Assembly (NCBI GenBank): GCA_030247555.1
Contig: JAOTSD010000004.1
Location: 45,716-109,715, forward strand
Reading direction: 5' to 3'
From: Siculibacillus sp.
GTDB taxonomy: Bacteria; Pseudomonadota; Alphaproteobacteria; Rhizobiales; Ancalomicrobiaceae
Length of the DNA stretch: 64,000 nucleotides
How positions within the stretch are numbered: position 1 is the stretch's first letter; the number at the start of each line of letters is the position of its first letter. A model generated the notes under the pieces. The model did no database searches, was not told the origin of the DNA, and was given only the letters and a program-made list of their open reading frames with translations. Of the stretch, positions 30,306 to 38,613 are shown one piece after another. Position numbers and translations under genes: made by a program.

Positions 30306-30932
30306 TCACGCCGGTTTCTTCAGCACCCCTTCGCAGGAAGGACGGGCGTGGACGGCGGCGAGGAAGCCGGTCAGCGCCGGACGCGCATGGAGCATCGGCC
30401 GGGTCCGCGGCATCAAGGCGAGGGCGTTGACGATCGGCGCCAGCAGACAGTCGGCGAGGTTCGGGTCGGTGCCGCCGAGGAAGGGGCCGTGGCCGAGGGC
30501 CGTCTCGAAGACGGTGAGGTCGTGGTCGAGCGCCTCGAGGGCGGCCGGCGGCGGTTCGAAGGCCTCGCCGCGGCGGGCGGCGAAGAACATCGGCGAGCCG
30601 ATCTGGCGGATGGCGTGGATGTCGAGATAGCTGGTGATCGCCGAGATCCACTGCTCCATGCGGGAGGCGGCGAGCGGTTCGCTCGGCGTCATGGATCGGC
30701 CCGGCAGGGCGGCGTCGATCCAGCGCAGGATGGCGGTGGTCTCGTAGAGCGGCCCCGAATCGAGCAGCGCCACCGGGATCTTGCCCCAGGGATGGAGCGC
30801 CATGTGGGCCGGCTCCTTCAGCCCGCTCGGCGGCGGCACCAGTTCGTACGCGGCCCCCTTCTCCTTCAGGGCGAGCAGGACGGATTGGACGAAGTTCGAG
30901 AAGTTCACGCCGACGATTCGGACCGGTTCCAT
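30306..30932 (-). CDS. Glutathione S-transferase family protein
   Basis: The 208-residue protein has the thioredoxin-like N-terminal domain (about 1-80), with the cis-proline region GKIPVALLDSG and the gamma-Glu-binding ETTAILRWID, and an all-helical C-terminal domain with the N-capping sequence LGGTDPNLADCLLAPI. The first strand reads VRIVGVNFSNFVQSVLLAL, so a Ser/Asn and not Cys or Tyr occupies the usual active-site position. Substrate unknown. It is divergent from a TetR gene across 88 bp that carries an operator. Confidence 0.88.
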   Translation of the reverse strand: MEPVRIVGVNFSNFVQSVLLALKEKGAAYELVPPPSGLKEPAHMALHPWGKIPVALLDSGPLYETTAILRWIDAALPGRSMTPSEPLAASRMEQWISAITSYLDIHAIRQIGSPMFFAARRGEAFEPPPAALEALDHDLTVFETALGHGPFLGGTDPNLADCLLAPIVNALALMPRTRPMLHARPALTGFLAAVHARPSCEGVLKKPA

Positions 30933-30976
30933 GGGTTTCCTCCCCCGCTTCGAAGCCGCCAGCTTGCCGATCGCCG

Positions 30977-30998
30977 GAATATGATCAAGAACATATTC
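30977..30998. promoter_or_regulatory. TetR operator between GST and tetR-type gene
   Basis: A perfect 7-bp inverted repeat, GAATATG (30977-30983) and CATATTC (30992-30998), has an 8-base spacer. This AT-rich 22-bp palindrome sits in GC-rich sequence, 22 bp before the regulator start and 45 bp before the GST start. Size and place fit a TetR dimer site controlling both genes. Confidence 0.7.
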
Positions 30999-31020
30999 AG
31001 AGCGAGCCGGGGAGGAGGGG

Positions 31021-31608
31021 ATGCCCTACAGCAGTGACCACAAGGCGCGGACGCGAGCCCGCATCGTCGAGGCGGCGTTGAAGCTCTTCAACTCGATCGG
31101 CTACGAAGCGACGACCATCGACAGGGTGATGGCCGAGGCGGGGCTGACGCGCGGTGGCTTCTACTCCCATTTCGCCACCAAGGAGGCGCTGTTCGCCGCG
31201 GCGGTGGCGGCCGCCGGTCGTACCGATCTCGCCGCCAAGGTGGTGCCGATGCTGAAAGCCGAGGGACGGCTCGACGTGTCGCGTCTGGCGCGCGCCTATC
31301 TCGACGACCGCCATCGCTTCGATCCGGGCAAGGGCTGCGCTCTGGTGGCGACCGCCGGCGACGTCATCCGCGCCGGGGCCGAGGCGAAGACGGCCTATGC
31401 CACGGTCTTCGAGGGGCTGTCGAAACTTCTCGGACGGGCCGGGGCGGACGAGGGCGAACGTGACGGGCTCGTCGCGCTGCTGGTCGGGACCGTGACGGTG
31501 ATGCGGGCGTTGCCGGAGACCGAACAGGGCGACGCGGTGCGTCGATCGGCGCTGGCGCTGATCGATCGGCTGTTCGCCCGCGAGATCGGGGAAGCGGCGG
31601 CGGAATGA
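31021..31608 (+). CDS. TetR/AcrR-family repressor
   Basis: The 195-residue protein has an N-terminal helix-turn-helix (about 8-55; FNSIGYEATTIDRVMAEAGLTRGGFYSHFATKEALF) and a helical C-terminal ligand domain with a GCALVATAGD stretch, as in the TetR_C-type regulators of the NemR/RutR kind. NemR-like repressors respond to electrophiles and control detoxification genes, which suits its divergent GST neighbour. The inducer is unknown. It converges on carA. Confidence 0.9.
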   Translation: MPYSSDHKARTRARIVEAALKLFNSIGYEATTIDRVMAEAGLTRGGFYSHFATKEALFAAAVAAAGRTDLAAKVVPMLKAEGRLDVSRLARAYLDDRHRFDPGKGCALVATAGDVIRAGAEAKTAYATVFEGLSKLLGRAGADEGERDGLVALLVGTVTVMRALPETEQGDAVRRSALALIDRLFAREIGEAAAE

Positions 31609-31610
31609 CG

Positions 31611-31634
31611 AAGGCCGCCCGGAGGCGGCCTCTT
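31611..31634. terminator. Bidirectional hairpin between tetR-type gene and carA
   Basis: A perfect 8-bp stem, AGGCCGCC (31612-31619) with GGCGGCCT (31624-31631), closes a CGGA loop and is followed by CTTCG on the plus strand. It lies just after the stop at 31608 and about 20 bp beyond the end of carA. Confidence 0.65.
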
Positions 31635-31652
31635 CGATCTCGCGGCGTGGGG

Positions 31653-32882
31653 TCAGGCGCGCTCGGGCAGCTTCTCCTCGCCCTTCCTCTCCCGGATCAG
31701 GTTCATGAAGCGGGTGAAGAGATATTGGCTGTCCTGCGGGCCGGGGGAAGCCTCGGGGTGGTACTGCACCGAGAAGATCGGCTTGCCCTCGACGGCGATG
31801 CCGCAGTTGGAGCCGTCGAAGAGCGAGACGTGGGTCTCGACGACGCCGGCCGGCAAGGTGTCGCGATCGACGGCGAAGCCGTGGTTCATCGAGGTGATTT
31901 CGACCTTGTCGGTGGTGAAGTCCTTGACCGGATGGTTGGCGCCGTGATGGCCCTGGTGCATCTTCATGGTCTTGGCGCCGAGCGCCAGCGCCAGCATCTG
32001 GTGGCCGAGGCAGATGCCGAAGGTCGGCACGCCGGAGGCGACGATGCCCTGGATCGCCGGCACGGCGTATTTGCCGGTCTCGGCCGGGTCGCCCGGGCCG
32101 TTCGACAGGAAGACGCCGTCGGGGCGGTGCGCCAGCACCTCCTCGGCCGTGGCGGTGGAGGGCAGCACGATCACCTCGGCGCCGGCCGTCGCCAAGAGGC
32201 GCAGGATGTTGCGCTTGACGCCGAAATCGACGGCGACGACGCGGTACTTCGGCGCGGTCTGGTGGCCGTAGCCCTCGCCCAGCGTCCAGGTGGTCTCGTC
32301 CCAGGTGAAGCTCTGGGCCGAGGTCACCATCGGCACCAGGTCCATGCCCTCGAGGCCCGGCCAGGCGGCGGCTTCGGCCTTCAGCGCCGCGAGGTCGAAG
32401 ACGCCGTCGGGCGAATGGGCGATCACCGCGTTGGGCATGCCCTTCTCGCGGATGAGTGCGGTCAGCGCCCGGGTGTCGATGCCGGCGAGGCCGACGATGC
32501 CGCGCGCCTTCAGCCAATGATCGAGGTGACGGGTCGAGCGCCAGTTGGACGGTGAGGTGATCGACGCCTTCAGCACGCAACCGCGCACGCCCGAGGTCGA
32601 GGCCATGTTGACGGTCTCGATGTCCTCGTCGTTGACGCCGATGTTGCCGATGTGGGGGAAGGTGAAGGTGATGATCTGGCCGGCGTAGGAGGGATCGGTG
32701 AGGATCTCCTGATAGCCGGTCATGGCGGTGTTGAAGCAGACCTCGCCGACGGCGGAACCGGTGGCGCCGAGGCCCCGGCCCTCGATGACCGTTCCGTCGG
32801 CCAGCACCAAGAGGGCGGTCGGCTTCTTCTCGGCCCAGACGTCGGCTTCGGCGGAAGGGCCGGCGGTGGTCGTATCGATCAT
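31653..32882 (-). CDS. carA: Carbamoyl-phosphate synthase small subunit
   Basis: The 409-residue protein supplies ammonia from glutamine to CarB. The N-terminal CPSase domain has [15 protein letters not shown] and the C-terminal class I glutamine amidotransferase domain has the catalytic cysteine in FGICLGHQ and the His-Glu pair in [12 protein letters not shown]. The length is normal. It is divergent from yqeY across a 251-bp gap and separate from carB. Confidence 0.97.
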   Translation of the reverse strand: MIDTTTAGPSAEADVWAEKKPTALLVLADGTVIEGRGLGATGSAVGEVCFNTAMTGYQEILTDPSYAGQIITFTFPHIGNIGVNDEDIETVNMASTSGVRGCVLKASITSPSNWRSTRHLDHWLKARGIVGLAGIDTRALTALIREKGMPNAVIAHSPDGVFDLAALKAEAAAWPGLEGMDLVPMVTSAQSFTWDETTWTLGEGYGHQTAPKYRVVAVDFGVKRNILRLLATAGAEVIVLPSTATAEEVLAHRPDGVFLSNGPGDPAETGKYAVPAIQGIVASGVPTFGICLGHQMLALALGAKTMKMHQGHHGANHPVKDFTTDKVEITSMNHGFAVDRDTLPAGVVETHVSLFDGSNCGIAVEGKPIFSVQYHPEASPGPQDSQYLFTRFMNLIRERKGEEKLPERA

Positions 32883-33133
32883 GGCATCGCTCTCGCCGGG
32901 GGTCGCTCATCGGCGATGAGCCGCGCGGATCGCCCGTGGGCGTGGGCCGCCGCACGGACGCGCGACGTCCGACCCCGCGAAGGTCGTCGCCCGCCTCGAG
33001 GACCGCGATATAGGCCGCCCCCGGGGAGAGGTCAACTCGCGGGCCGCGACGATCGCGCCGACGGTCGCACGCCGGCGCCGAGCGGTGTAGGGTCCGGCGC
33101 GAAGCGAAGGACGCAGGTTCGAGGGAGAAACCC

Positions 33134-33535
33134 ATGCGCGATGAACTGAACGCCGCGGTGAAGGCCGCGATGAAGGCCGGCGACAAGGCGCGGCTGTCGA
33201 CGCTTCGGATGATCGGATCGGCGATCAAGGACAAGGACATCGCCGGCCGCACCTCCGGGGCCGAGCACATCTCCGACGGCGAGATCGCCGAATTGCTGGC
33301 CAAGATGGTCAAGAGCCGCGAGGATTCGGCGAAGCTCTACGACGAGGGTGGTCGGCCCGAACTCGCCGCCAAGGAACGCGAGGAGATCGCGGTCATCCGC
33401 GAGTACATGCCGCGCCAGATGGACGAGGCGGAGGCGAAGGCGGCCATCGCCGCGCTGGTCGTGGAACTCGGCGCAGCCGGGCCGAAGGACATGGGCCGGG
33501 CGAGCGGGCTGGTCAAAGCGGCCCTCGTCGGCTGA
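33134..33535 (+). CDS. GatB/YqeY domain protein with shortened C-terminal part
   Basis: This 133-residue helical protein matches the YqeY family, related to the tail domain of the amidotransferase subunit GatB. MRDELNAAVKAAMKAGDKARLSTLRMI and EREEIAVIREYMPRQM are typical. Usual members have about 150 residues. Here the conserved DMG near the end (GPKDMGRASGLVKAALVG) runs straight into the final helix, so roughly 15-18 residues normally found between DMG and the closing SGLVKAAL are absent. The frame is intact, so it may still fold. Its cellular role is not established. Neighbour: divergent carA. Confidence 0.85.
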   Translation: MRDELNAAVKAAMKAGDKARLSTLRMIGSAIKDKDIAGRTSGAEHISDGEIAELLAKMVKSREDSAKLYDEGGRPELAAKEREEIAVIREYMPRQMDEAEAKAAIAALVVELGAAGPKDMGRASGLVKAALVG

Positions 33536-33994
33536 ACCCGGGCCGAGCGAGCTCCGGCGAGGTGACATCCGGCGGCCGGGGTCGGCGGTCGGCGGCCCGG
33601 CCCCGTCCGGGCGGCGGACCCGGCGTCGGCGGGCGCCCGAACCTCGAGGTCACCTCATCGGCGTGCGCCCGGCGAACCTCGCCGGCACGCCCCGATGCGG
33701 CGATTCCGCCGCCGCGGGCGCCGCGACATCCCTGTCGTCGGCAACGGGCGTCTATGAATTTCCCCTCATGCGGCAGGACGTCCCAGCGACGGTTTCGCCG
33801 CATGCTTTTTGATTCATCGCAAGGTTTGGACGCAGTCTAAATCCGAGATTGCGGTCGAGATCGCACCGGCGGCTTTCCATTCGGACGGGGATGGAGAGGA
33901 GAGATCGGGCGATCGAGAATGGCCGCCGACGGCTGCGTCGGCGAATCCCCGAGCCGACTGCCACCGTCGGCCGTATCCGATGGAGATCCGTCCC
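33536..33994. other. Intergenic region upstream of cytochrome c peroxidase
   Basis: This 459-bp gap begins with very GC-rich sequence holding several inverted repeats, including GAGGTGAC and GTCACCTC about 80 bp apart and a hairpin around 33660-33690 that could end yqeY transcription. It then becomes less GC-rich near 33800-33850, where the Irr-box-like palindrome lies. GGAG at 33982-33985 is the ribosome-binding site for the peroxidase start at 33995. No coding frame was credited. Confidence 0.5.
33825..33841. promoter_or_regulatory. Irr-box (ICE)-like palindrome
   Basis: TTTGGACGCAGTCTAAA is a 17-base imperfect palindrome with 7-base arms, TTTGGAC and GTCTAAA, one mismatch between them. 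Length and outer bases resemble the rhizobial iron control element, TTTAGAA-N3-TTCTAAA, bound by Irr. It lies 154 bp before the haem peroxidase start, and irr is 2.7 kb downstream. Confidence 0.5.
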
Positions 33995-34993
33995 ATGACG
34001 CGCCCGATTTCCCTGCTTCTCGCTTCGCTCGCCATGCTCGCGGGTTCGACCGCGATCGTCGCGGCCGCCGACGAGCCGATCCAGCCGATCCCGGCCGCCA
34101 AGGTCACCAACGCCGCGCTGGTCGAGCTCGGCAAGAAACTCTATTTCGACCCGCGCCTGTCCAAGTCGGGCTTCATCTCCTGCAACTCGTGCCACAACCT
34201 GTCGATGGGCGGCACGGACAACCTGCCGACCTCGATCGGCGATCACTGGCAGCAGGGCCCGATCAACGCGCCGACCGTGCTGAACTCGAAGATGAACCTC
34301 GCCCAGTTCTGGGACGGCCGCGCCAAGGACCTCAAGGCCCAGGCCGGTGGCCCGATCGCCAACCCGGGTGAGATGGCCTTCACCCATGCCCTCGCCATCG
34401 AAGTGCTCGAGTCGATTCCGGCCTACGTCGCCGAGTTCGAGAAGGCCTTCGGCAAGCCGGGCGTCGACATCGACCGGGTGACGACCGCCATCGCCGCCTT
34501 CGAGGACACGCTGGTCACCCCGAACTCCCGCTTCGACAAGTGGCTTACGGGCGACAAGAAGGCGCTCTCCAAGCAGGAAGTGGCCGGTTGGGAACTGTTC
34601 AAGGACTCCGGCTGCGTCGCCTGCCACAACGGACCGGCCGCCGGCGGTGCGTCGTTCCAGAAGATGGGCGTGATCGAGCCCTACCAGACCAAGAACAAGG
34701 CGGAAGGCCTCGCCGCGGTCACCGGCAAGGACGCCGATCGCTTCAACTTCAAGGTTCCGACCCTGCGCAACGTCGACATGACCTATCCCTACTTCCACGA
34801 CGGCGCCTACTGGTCGCTCACCGAAGTGGTGGATCTGATGGGCCGTCTGCAGCTCGGCAAGAAGTTCACCGCCGATGAGAACGCCTCGATCGTCGCGTTC
34901 CTCAAGACGCTGACCGGCGATCAGCCGAACTTCAAGATGCCGATCCTGCCGCCGTCGACCGACAAGACCCCGAAGCCGAAGCCCTTCGGCTGA
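33995..34993 (+). CDS. Di-haem cytochrome c peroxidase (CcpA/MauG family)
   Basis: The 332-residue precursor begins with a Sec signal peptide (MTRPISLLLASLAMLAG, cut near AAA at 23-25) and has two haem c attachment sites, CNSCH (63-67) and CVACH (207-211). It contains LGKKLYFDPRLSKSG, the peroxidase helix FWDGRAKDLKAQAGGPI, and PTLRNVDMTYPYFHDG. Such periplasmic enzymes reduce H2O2 with electrons from small c-type cytochromes. ATG 33995 is preceded by GGAG; an in-frame ATG at 33980 is possible. It ends in a hairpin before the TorC-like gene. Confidence 0.93.
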   Translation: MTRPISLLLASLAMLAGSTAIVAAADEPIQPIPAAKVTNAALVELGKKLYFDPRLSKSGFISCNSCHNLSMGGTDNLPTSIGDHWQQGPINAPTVLNSKMNLAQFWDGRAKDLKAQAGGPIANPGEMAFTHALAIEVLESIPAYVAEFEKAFGKPGVDIDRVTTAIAAFEDTLVTPNSRFDKWLTGDKKALSKQEVAGWELFKDSGCVACHNGPAAGGASFQKMGVIEPYQTKNKAEGLAAVTGKDADRFNFKVPTLRNVDMTYPYFHDGAYWSLTEVVDLMGRLQLGKKFTADENASIVAFLKTLTGDQPNFKMPILPPSTDKTPKPKPFG

Positions 34994-35004
34994 GCCACGC
35001 CCGA

Positions 35005-35038
35005 GAGGCGCCGACCGTCGCAGGACGATCGGCGTCTC
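35005..35038 (+). terminator. Terminator after cytochrome c peroxidase
   Basis: A 15-bp stem with two G-T pairs (35005-35019 with 35024-35038) and a GCAG loop begins 12 bp after the stop codon. Downstream bases are CTCATC, with no strong T-run. Confidence 0.6.
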
Positions 35039-35199
35039 CTCATCGCCGCCGACGGGCTCGCCGCCCCTGATGCCCGTCGGTGGTCCTCTTCCGCCGGCCG
35101 CGCCGCCACCCACCCGGACGGGAGGTGGGATCGGGGCGGCCGGCGGTTCGTTCTTCTCGGGTGGGCGGCGGAGACGAAACCGGAGAAGGTACGCCGTCG

Positions 35200-36378
35200 A
35201 TGACGACGAGTGCGGATTCGGACGGGCCTGATGGTGTGCCCGCCACCCGGCCCTGGTGGGTGATCCCGGCCTGGGTGGCCTTCGGCATCGTCGTCGGTAT
35301 CGTCGGTTGGGGCGGCTTCAACACCGCCATGGAGGCGACCAACAGTCTGGAATTCTGCATATCCTGCCACGAGATGCGCTCGACGGTCCACGAGGAGTAC
35401 AAGACGTCGGTGCATCACGCCAACGCCTCCGGCGTGCGCGCCGTGTGCTCCGACTGCCACGTGCCGAAGGATTGGACCCACAAGCTCGTCCGCAAGATCC
35501 GGGCGAGCGGAGAACTGTGGGCCAAGCTCACCGGAACGATCGACACACCGGAGAAGTTCGAGGCGCGGCGCCTCGCTCTCGCGCGCCACGAATGGGCGCG
35601 GATGCGCGAGAGCGACAGCCGCGAATGCCGCAACTGCCACAGTTTCGAGGCGATGGACTTCCACAAGCAGCGACCGAAGTCGGCCGAGGCGATGAAGACC
35701 GCGCAGGAGAAGGGCCACACCTGCATCGACTGCCACAAGGGCATCGCCCACAAGCTGCCCGACCTCACCGCCCGCCACCGCGAGATGGCGCGGCGGATGA
35801 CCGAGGAGGCGAGCGTGCCGGCGGTCGGCGCGACGGTGTCGGCGCTCGTGGCGGCGGACGTCCACGCCGAGGCCGCCGGCGGCGAGCCGGTGGCGCGGAT
35901 CGCCCCGGGGATGCCTGTGCGGGTTCTGGCGCGCGAGGGCGAGCGGATCCGCGTCGAGGCGGCGATCTGGCAACGCGAGGGGACGGTCCGCACCGTCTAC
36001 GCCGCCTTCGGGCGTCGCATAACGGCGGCGACGGTCGTCGACGGCGATCGGCTGGAGATCGAGGCCGGCGTGGCGCGGCTCGAGCCGGAGCGCGACGAGA
36101 CCTGGACCGAAGGACGGTTGCGCGGCTGGACCGGCGCGCGCGGATGGGTATCGGACGCCGGGCGGATCGAGGCCTATGGGACGGAGATGTACGACGCCAA
36201 TTGTTCGTTCTGCCATGCGTTGCCGAATCCGGAGGCCTGGGACGCGGAGAAGTGGATCTCCCACATCAACGCGATGCGCCGGATGGTGCCGCTCGAGGAG
36301 AACGAGATCTCCTTCCTCCTCGGCCGTCTGCAACGGCGGGCCAAGGATGCGGGGACGACACTCGGAGCCGTCCGATGA
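35200..36378 (+). CDS. Pentahaem c-type cytochrome, NapC/NirT-TorC type
   Basis: The 392-residue protein has one N-terminal membrane anchor (about 20-40) and a periplasmic tetrahaem NapC domain with CISCH (53-57), CSDCH (83-87), CRNCH (143-147) and CIDCH (175-179). A beta-rich linker leads to a fifth site, CSFCH (335-339), in a C-terminal monohaem domain. This five-haem layout is that of TorC/TorY, which pass electrons from quinol to periplasmic TMAO or S-/N-oxide reductases. No torA-type molybdoenzyme or torD is in this window near it. GGAGAAGG precedes ATG 35200. Confidence 0.9.
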   Translation: MTTSADSDGPDGVPATRPWWVIPAWVAFGIVVGIVGWGGFNTAMEATNSLEFCISCHEMRSTVHEEYKTSVHHANASGVRAVCSDCHVPKDWTHKLVRKIRASGELWAKLTGTIDTPEKFEARRLALARHEWARMRESDSRECRNCHSFEAMDFHKQRPKSAEAMKTAQEKGHTCIDCHKGIAHKLPDLTARHREMARRMTEEASVPAVGATVSALVAADVHAEAAGGEPVARIAPGMPVRVLAREGERIRVEAAIWQREGTVRTVYAAFGRRITAATVVDGDRLEIEAGVARLEPERDETWTEGRLRGWTGARGWVSDAGRIEAYGTEMYDANCSFCHALPNPEAWDAEKWISHINAMRRMVPLEENEISFLLGRLQRRAKDAGTTLGAVR

Positions 36379-36533
36379 CGGCTTCGTGATCGACGAGAGG
36401 GCGGAAAGCGGCCGAATTGGCCGAATTCGCGCCATACGGAGGAGCCCTCGGACCGGTTTCGGGGCTTTTCGCGGCGAAGAGGGCATTCTATGATCGGAAT
36501 TCCTGTTTTCGCCGCCATACGGAGTGATGTTTC

Positions 36534-37025
36534 ATGGGCCAGGCCCTCCCGACCAACCTGCCGATGCAGGTCGCCGAGGTCGAAGAACCGATCGGCGGGG
36601 CGATCCGTATGAGCGACGCCAGCGACCTGGATCTCGCCGAGCGCCTTCGTGGCGCCGGTATCGCGCTGACCCTTCAGCGGCTGGTGATCGCCCGGGTGCT
36701 GCTCTCCCGGCCGATCCATCTCACCGCCGATCAGGTCTGGGCGCGGGCGCGGGTGATCATGCCGGAGATCTCGCGCGCGACCGTCTACAACACGCTCGAT
36801 CTCTTCGAGCGGTCGAATCTGCTGCGTCGCCTGATCATCGATTCGGAGAAGGTGGTGTTCGACTCCAACACCGCACCGCATCACCACCTCTACGACGCCT
36901 CGACCGGCGAAGTGACCGACATCTCCCCCGGTGAGCTCAAGGTGATCGGCATGCCGAGCCTGCCGGCGGGCATGGAGCTCGAGGACGTCGACGTGGTGGT
37001 GCGTATCCGGCCGCGGGTCGGCTGA
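36534..37025 (+). CDS. irr: Iron response regulator Irr (Fur family)
   Basis: The 163-residue Fur-family regulator has the DNA-binding helices ALTLQRLVIARVLL and ISRATVYNTLDLFE and the HHHLYDASTGEVTDI stretch. The three-histidine run is the haem-binding site kept across Irr proteins. The N-terminal GCPWHD haem regulatory motif of Bradyrhizobium Irr is absent. In Hyphomicrobiales Irr represses haem and Fe-protein genes and activates uptake when iron is low, and is inactivated by haem. GGAG lies 9 bases before ATG 36534. It follows two haem-protein genes and has a candidate binding site upstream of them. Confidence 0.92.
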   Translation: MGQALPTNLPMQVAEVEEPIGGAIRMSDASDLDLAERLRGAGIALTLQRLVIARVLLSRPIHLTADQVWARARVIMPEISRATVYNTLDLFERSNLLRRLIIDSEKVVFDSNTAPHHHLYDASTGEVTDISPGELKVIGMPSLPAGMELEDVDVVVRIRPRVG

Positions 37026-37169
37026 GGGCCGCGGCCGCTCGCGGCTCGTGTTCGGCCGGCGGAACGCCTCGGAGGGCGACGGCGCGCGGTGATCGCGCCC
37101 AGCGATGCGGGGCGTGACCGACGTCGGTGAGGGACGCGACGGCTCCATCGTCCCCGGCGAGGGCCCGTC

Positions 37170-37823
37170 GTGGTGACCACAGTCCTGCTTCTCCTCTCGA
37201 TCGTCGCTTCGTTCGTCTACGGCACCCGCTTCTTCGGCGCACCGGGCGGGTGGACGAAGGCGGTGATCAAGACCGGCGCGGTCGGGTCGCTGGCGCTCCT
37301 CGCCTTCGTCTCCGAGGCGCCGTGGCCGTTGGTCGTCGCCCTGGTGCTGTCGAGCGCCGGCGACTTCTTCCTCGCGCACGACGGCGAGAAGCCGTTCCTG
37401 GCCGGGCTGGCGAGTTTCCTCCTCGCTCATGTCGTCTACGTCGTGCTGTTCCGGCAAGTCGGGGCGCCGTTCGCGACGATCGGTGCCGAGCCCTGGCGGC
37501 TCGCCGGCGCGGTCGCCATGGTCGGGCTCTGTCTCGGCCTTCTCGGCTGGCTGTGGGGGCACCTCGGGCCGATGCGCGGCGCCGTCGTCGCCTACACGAC
37601 GGCGATCGTCGCCATGGTGGTGAGCGCGCTGGCGCTCTCCGGCCGGCCGACGGCGATCCTCGGCGCCTTCGCCTTCGCGATCTCCGATTCCTGCCTCGCG
37701 GCGATCACCTTCCGCCTGAAGGAGGGCCGCCTCGCGCGCCTTTGGCTGCCGCTGGCGGTGTGGTGGCTCTACTGGGGGGCGCAAGTGGCGATCTTGGCGG
37801 GGTTCGTGCGGCTCGGCGGGTGA
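37170..37823 (+). CDS. YhhN family membrane protein (lysoplasmalogenase-like)
   Basis: The 217-residue protein is mostly membrane-embedded, with about eight helices. It has the SSAGDFFLAH and AFAISDSCLAA segments typical of the YhhN/TMEM86 family; the two conserved aspartates are thought to form the active site in eukaryotic lysoplasmalogenase. Bacterial function is unclear. The start codon is GTG at 37170, with a second GTG directly after; GGCGAGGG precedes it. It lies 144 bp after irr, so co-transcription is possible, and is convergent with brnA. Confidence 0.83.
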   Translation: MVTTVLLLLSIVASFVYGTRFFGAPGGWTKAVIKTGAVGSLALLAFVSEAPWPLVVALVLSSAGDFFLAHDGEKPFLAGLASFLLAHVVYVVLFRQVGAPFATIGAEPWRLAGAVAMVGLCLGLLGWLWGHLGPMRGAVVAYTTAIVAMVVSALALSGRPTAILGAFAFAISDSCLAAITFRLKEGRLARLWLPLAVWWLYWGAQVAILAGFVRLGG

Positions 37824-37881
37824 GGGACGGCCGCGGTCGGTCGCGCCGTCGCCCGTCCCGCGGCGGGAAGCGAGCGGCGGC

Positions 37882-38241
37882 TCACTCGGCGGAGTCCGAC
37901 TTCCTCTTCGACCGGCGCTTCAGCGTGTGGTCCATGTAGGAGCGCAGCACCGCGTTGATCCGCTTCTGATAGCCGGCGCCGCCCGCCTTGAAGAAGGCGA
38001 GGACGTCGGCGTCGAGGCGGATGGAGATCGGGGTCTTCGACGGGGGAACGACGAGGACCGCGTTCTCCCAGTCGGGGTCGAGATCGTGCTGCCAATCGGG
38101 ATCGGAAGCGATGTCGCGCTCGCTGTCCTCGCCGGCCTTGGCATCGACCCGAGCCCAATCGGTTCCGCTCTTCAGTTCGCCGGAGGCGCGTTTCTCACGG
38201 ATCTCCGCGAGGGTGTAGCGCACGATACGCTCGTTGCTCAT
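37882..38241 (-). CDS. brnA: BrnA family antitoxin
   Basis: The 119-residue protein starts MSNERIVRYTLAEIREKR, has the acidic middle EDSERDIASDPDWQHDLDPDW, and ends with a ribbon-helix-helix-like domain, KTPISIRLDADVLAFFKAGGAGYQKRINAVLRSYM, as in BrnA. BrnA binds BrnT, blocking its RNase, and represses the operon. It starts 47 bp inside the end of brnT in another frame, a longer overlap than the few bases often seen. Confidence 0.92.
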   Translation of the reverse strand: MSNERIVRYTLAEIREKRASGELKSGTDWARVDAKAGEDSERDIASDPDWQHDLDPDWENAVLVVPPSKTPISIRLDADVLAFFKAGGAGYQKRINAVLRSYMDHTLKRRSKRKSDSAE

Positions 38242-38494
38242 CGGCTCTCGCTCGTCGCGCCGAGATGATCCGGACCGAAGTGCCCCGCCACGTGTGGATC
38301 ACGGCGACGAGATGATCGCCGATCGGGCCGAGGGCCTTGCGGCGGGCTTCGTGCGGACAGCTCAGCGGCCCATCCAGATGCGGCTCGAAGAACACGTCGA
38401 TGACATCTTCGAAGTCGATGCCGTGTTCGGCGATGTTCTTCAATCGCTTGTTTCCGTCCCATTTGAACGACGTGAATTGCCGATCTTTCCACAT
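38195..38494 (-). CDS. brnT: BrnT family ribonuclease toxin
   Basis: The 99-residue protein from ATG 38494 carries the BrnT core: FKWDGNKRLKNIAEHGIDFEDVIDVFFEPH near the start and VAVIHTWRGTSVRIISARRARADEQRAY near the end. BrnT is a RelE-fold ribosome-independent RNase. The family's ISARRAxxxERxxY ending is kept except for D-E-Q at the usual R-E-R positions. The C-terminus extends past the usual end by RALHPRGDP, overlapping brnA. It heads a toxin-first operon divergent from dnaG. Confidence 0.9.
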   Translation of the reverse strand: MWKDRQFTSFKWDGNKRLKNIAEHGIDFEDVIDVFFEPHLDGPLSCPHEARRKALGPIGDHLVAVIHTWRGTSVRIISARRARADEQRAYRALHPRGDP

Positions 38495-38613
38495 GGTGAC
38501 CCTCGAGGCGGCGAAGACCGACTTCGTCGTTCCTACGTTGCCGCCGACTTGGCGGTCGTCGAACGTGCCTCTCGGGTGACCACCATCGGCCGGGTCGTCG
38601 GTCAGGATCGGTG

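Noticed and set aside
33752..35113. Long minus-strand frame of 453 residues over the peroxidase gene
   Set aside because: The plus-strand frame has a signal peptide and two CxxCH sites. The minus frame is its antisense shadow.
36431..36524. Two copies of GCCATACGGAG upstream of irr, considered as regulator sites
   Set aside because: The second copy includes the ribosome-binding site of irr and the two are 83 bp apart; chance or a remnant duplication is as likely as an operator.
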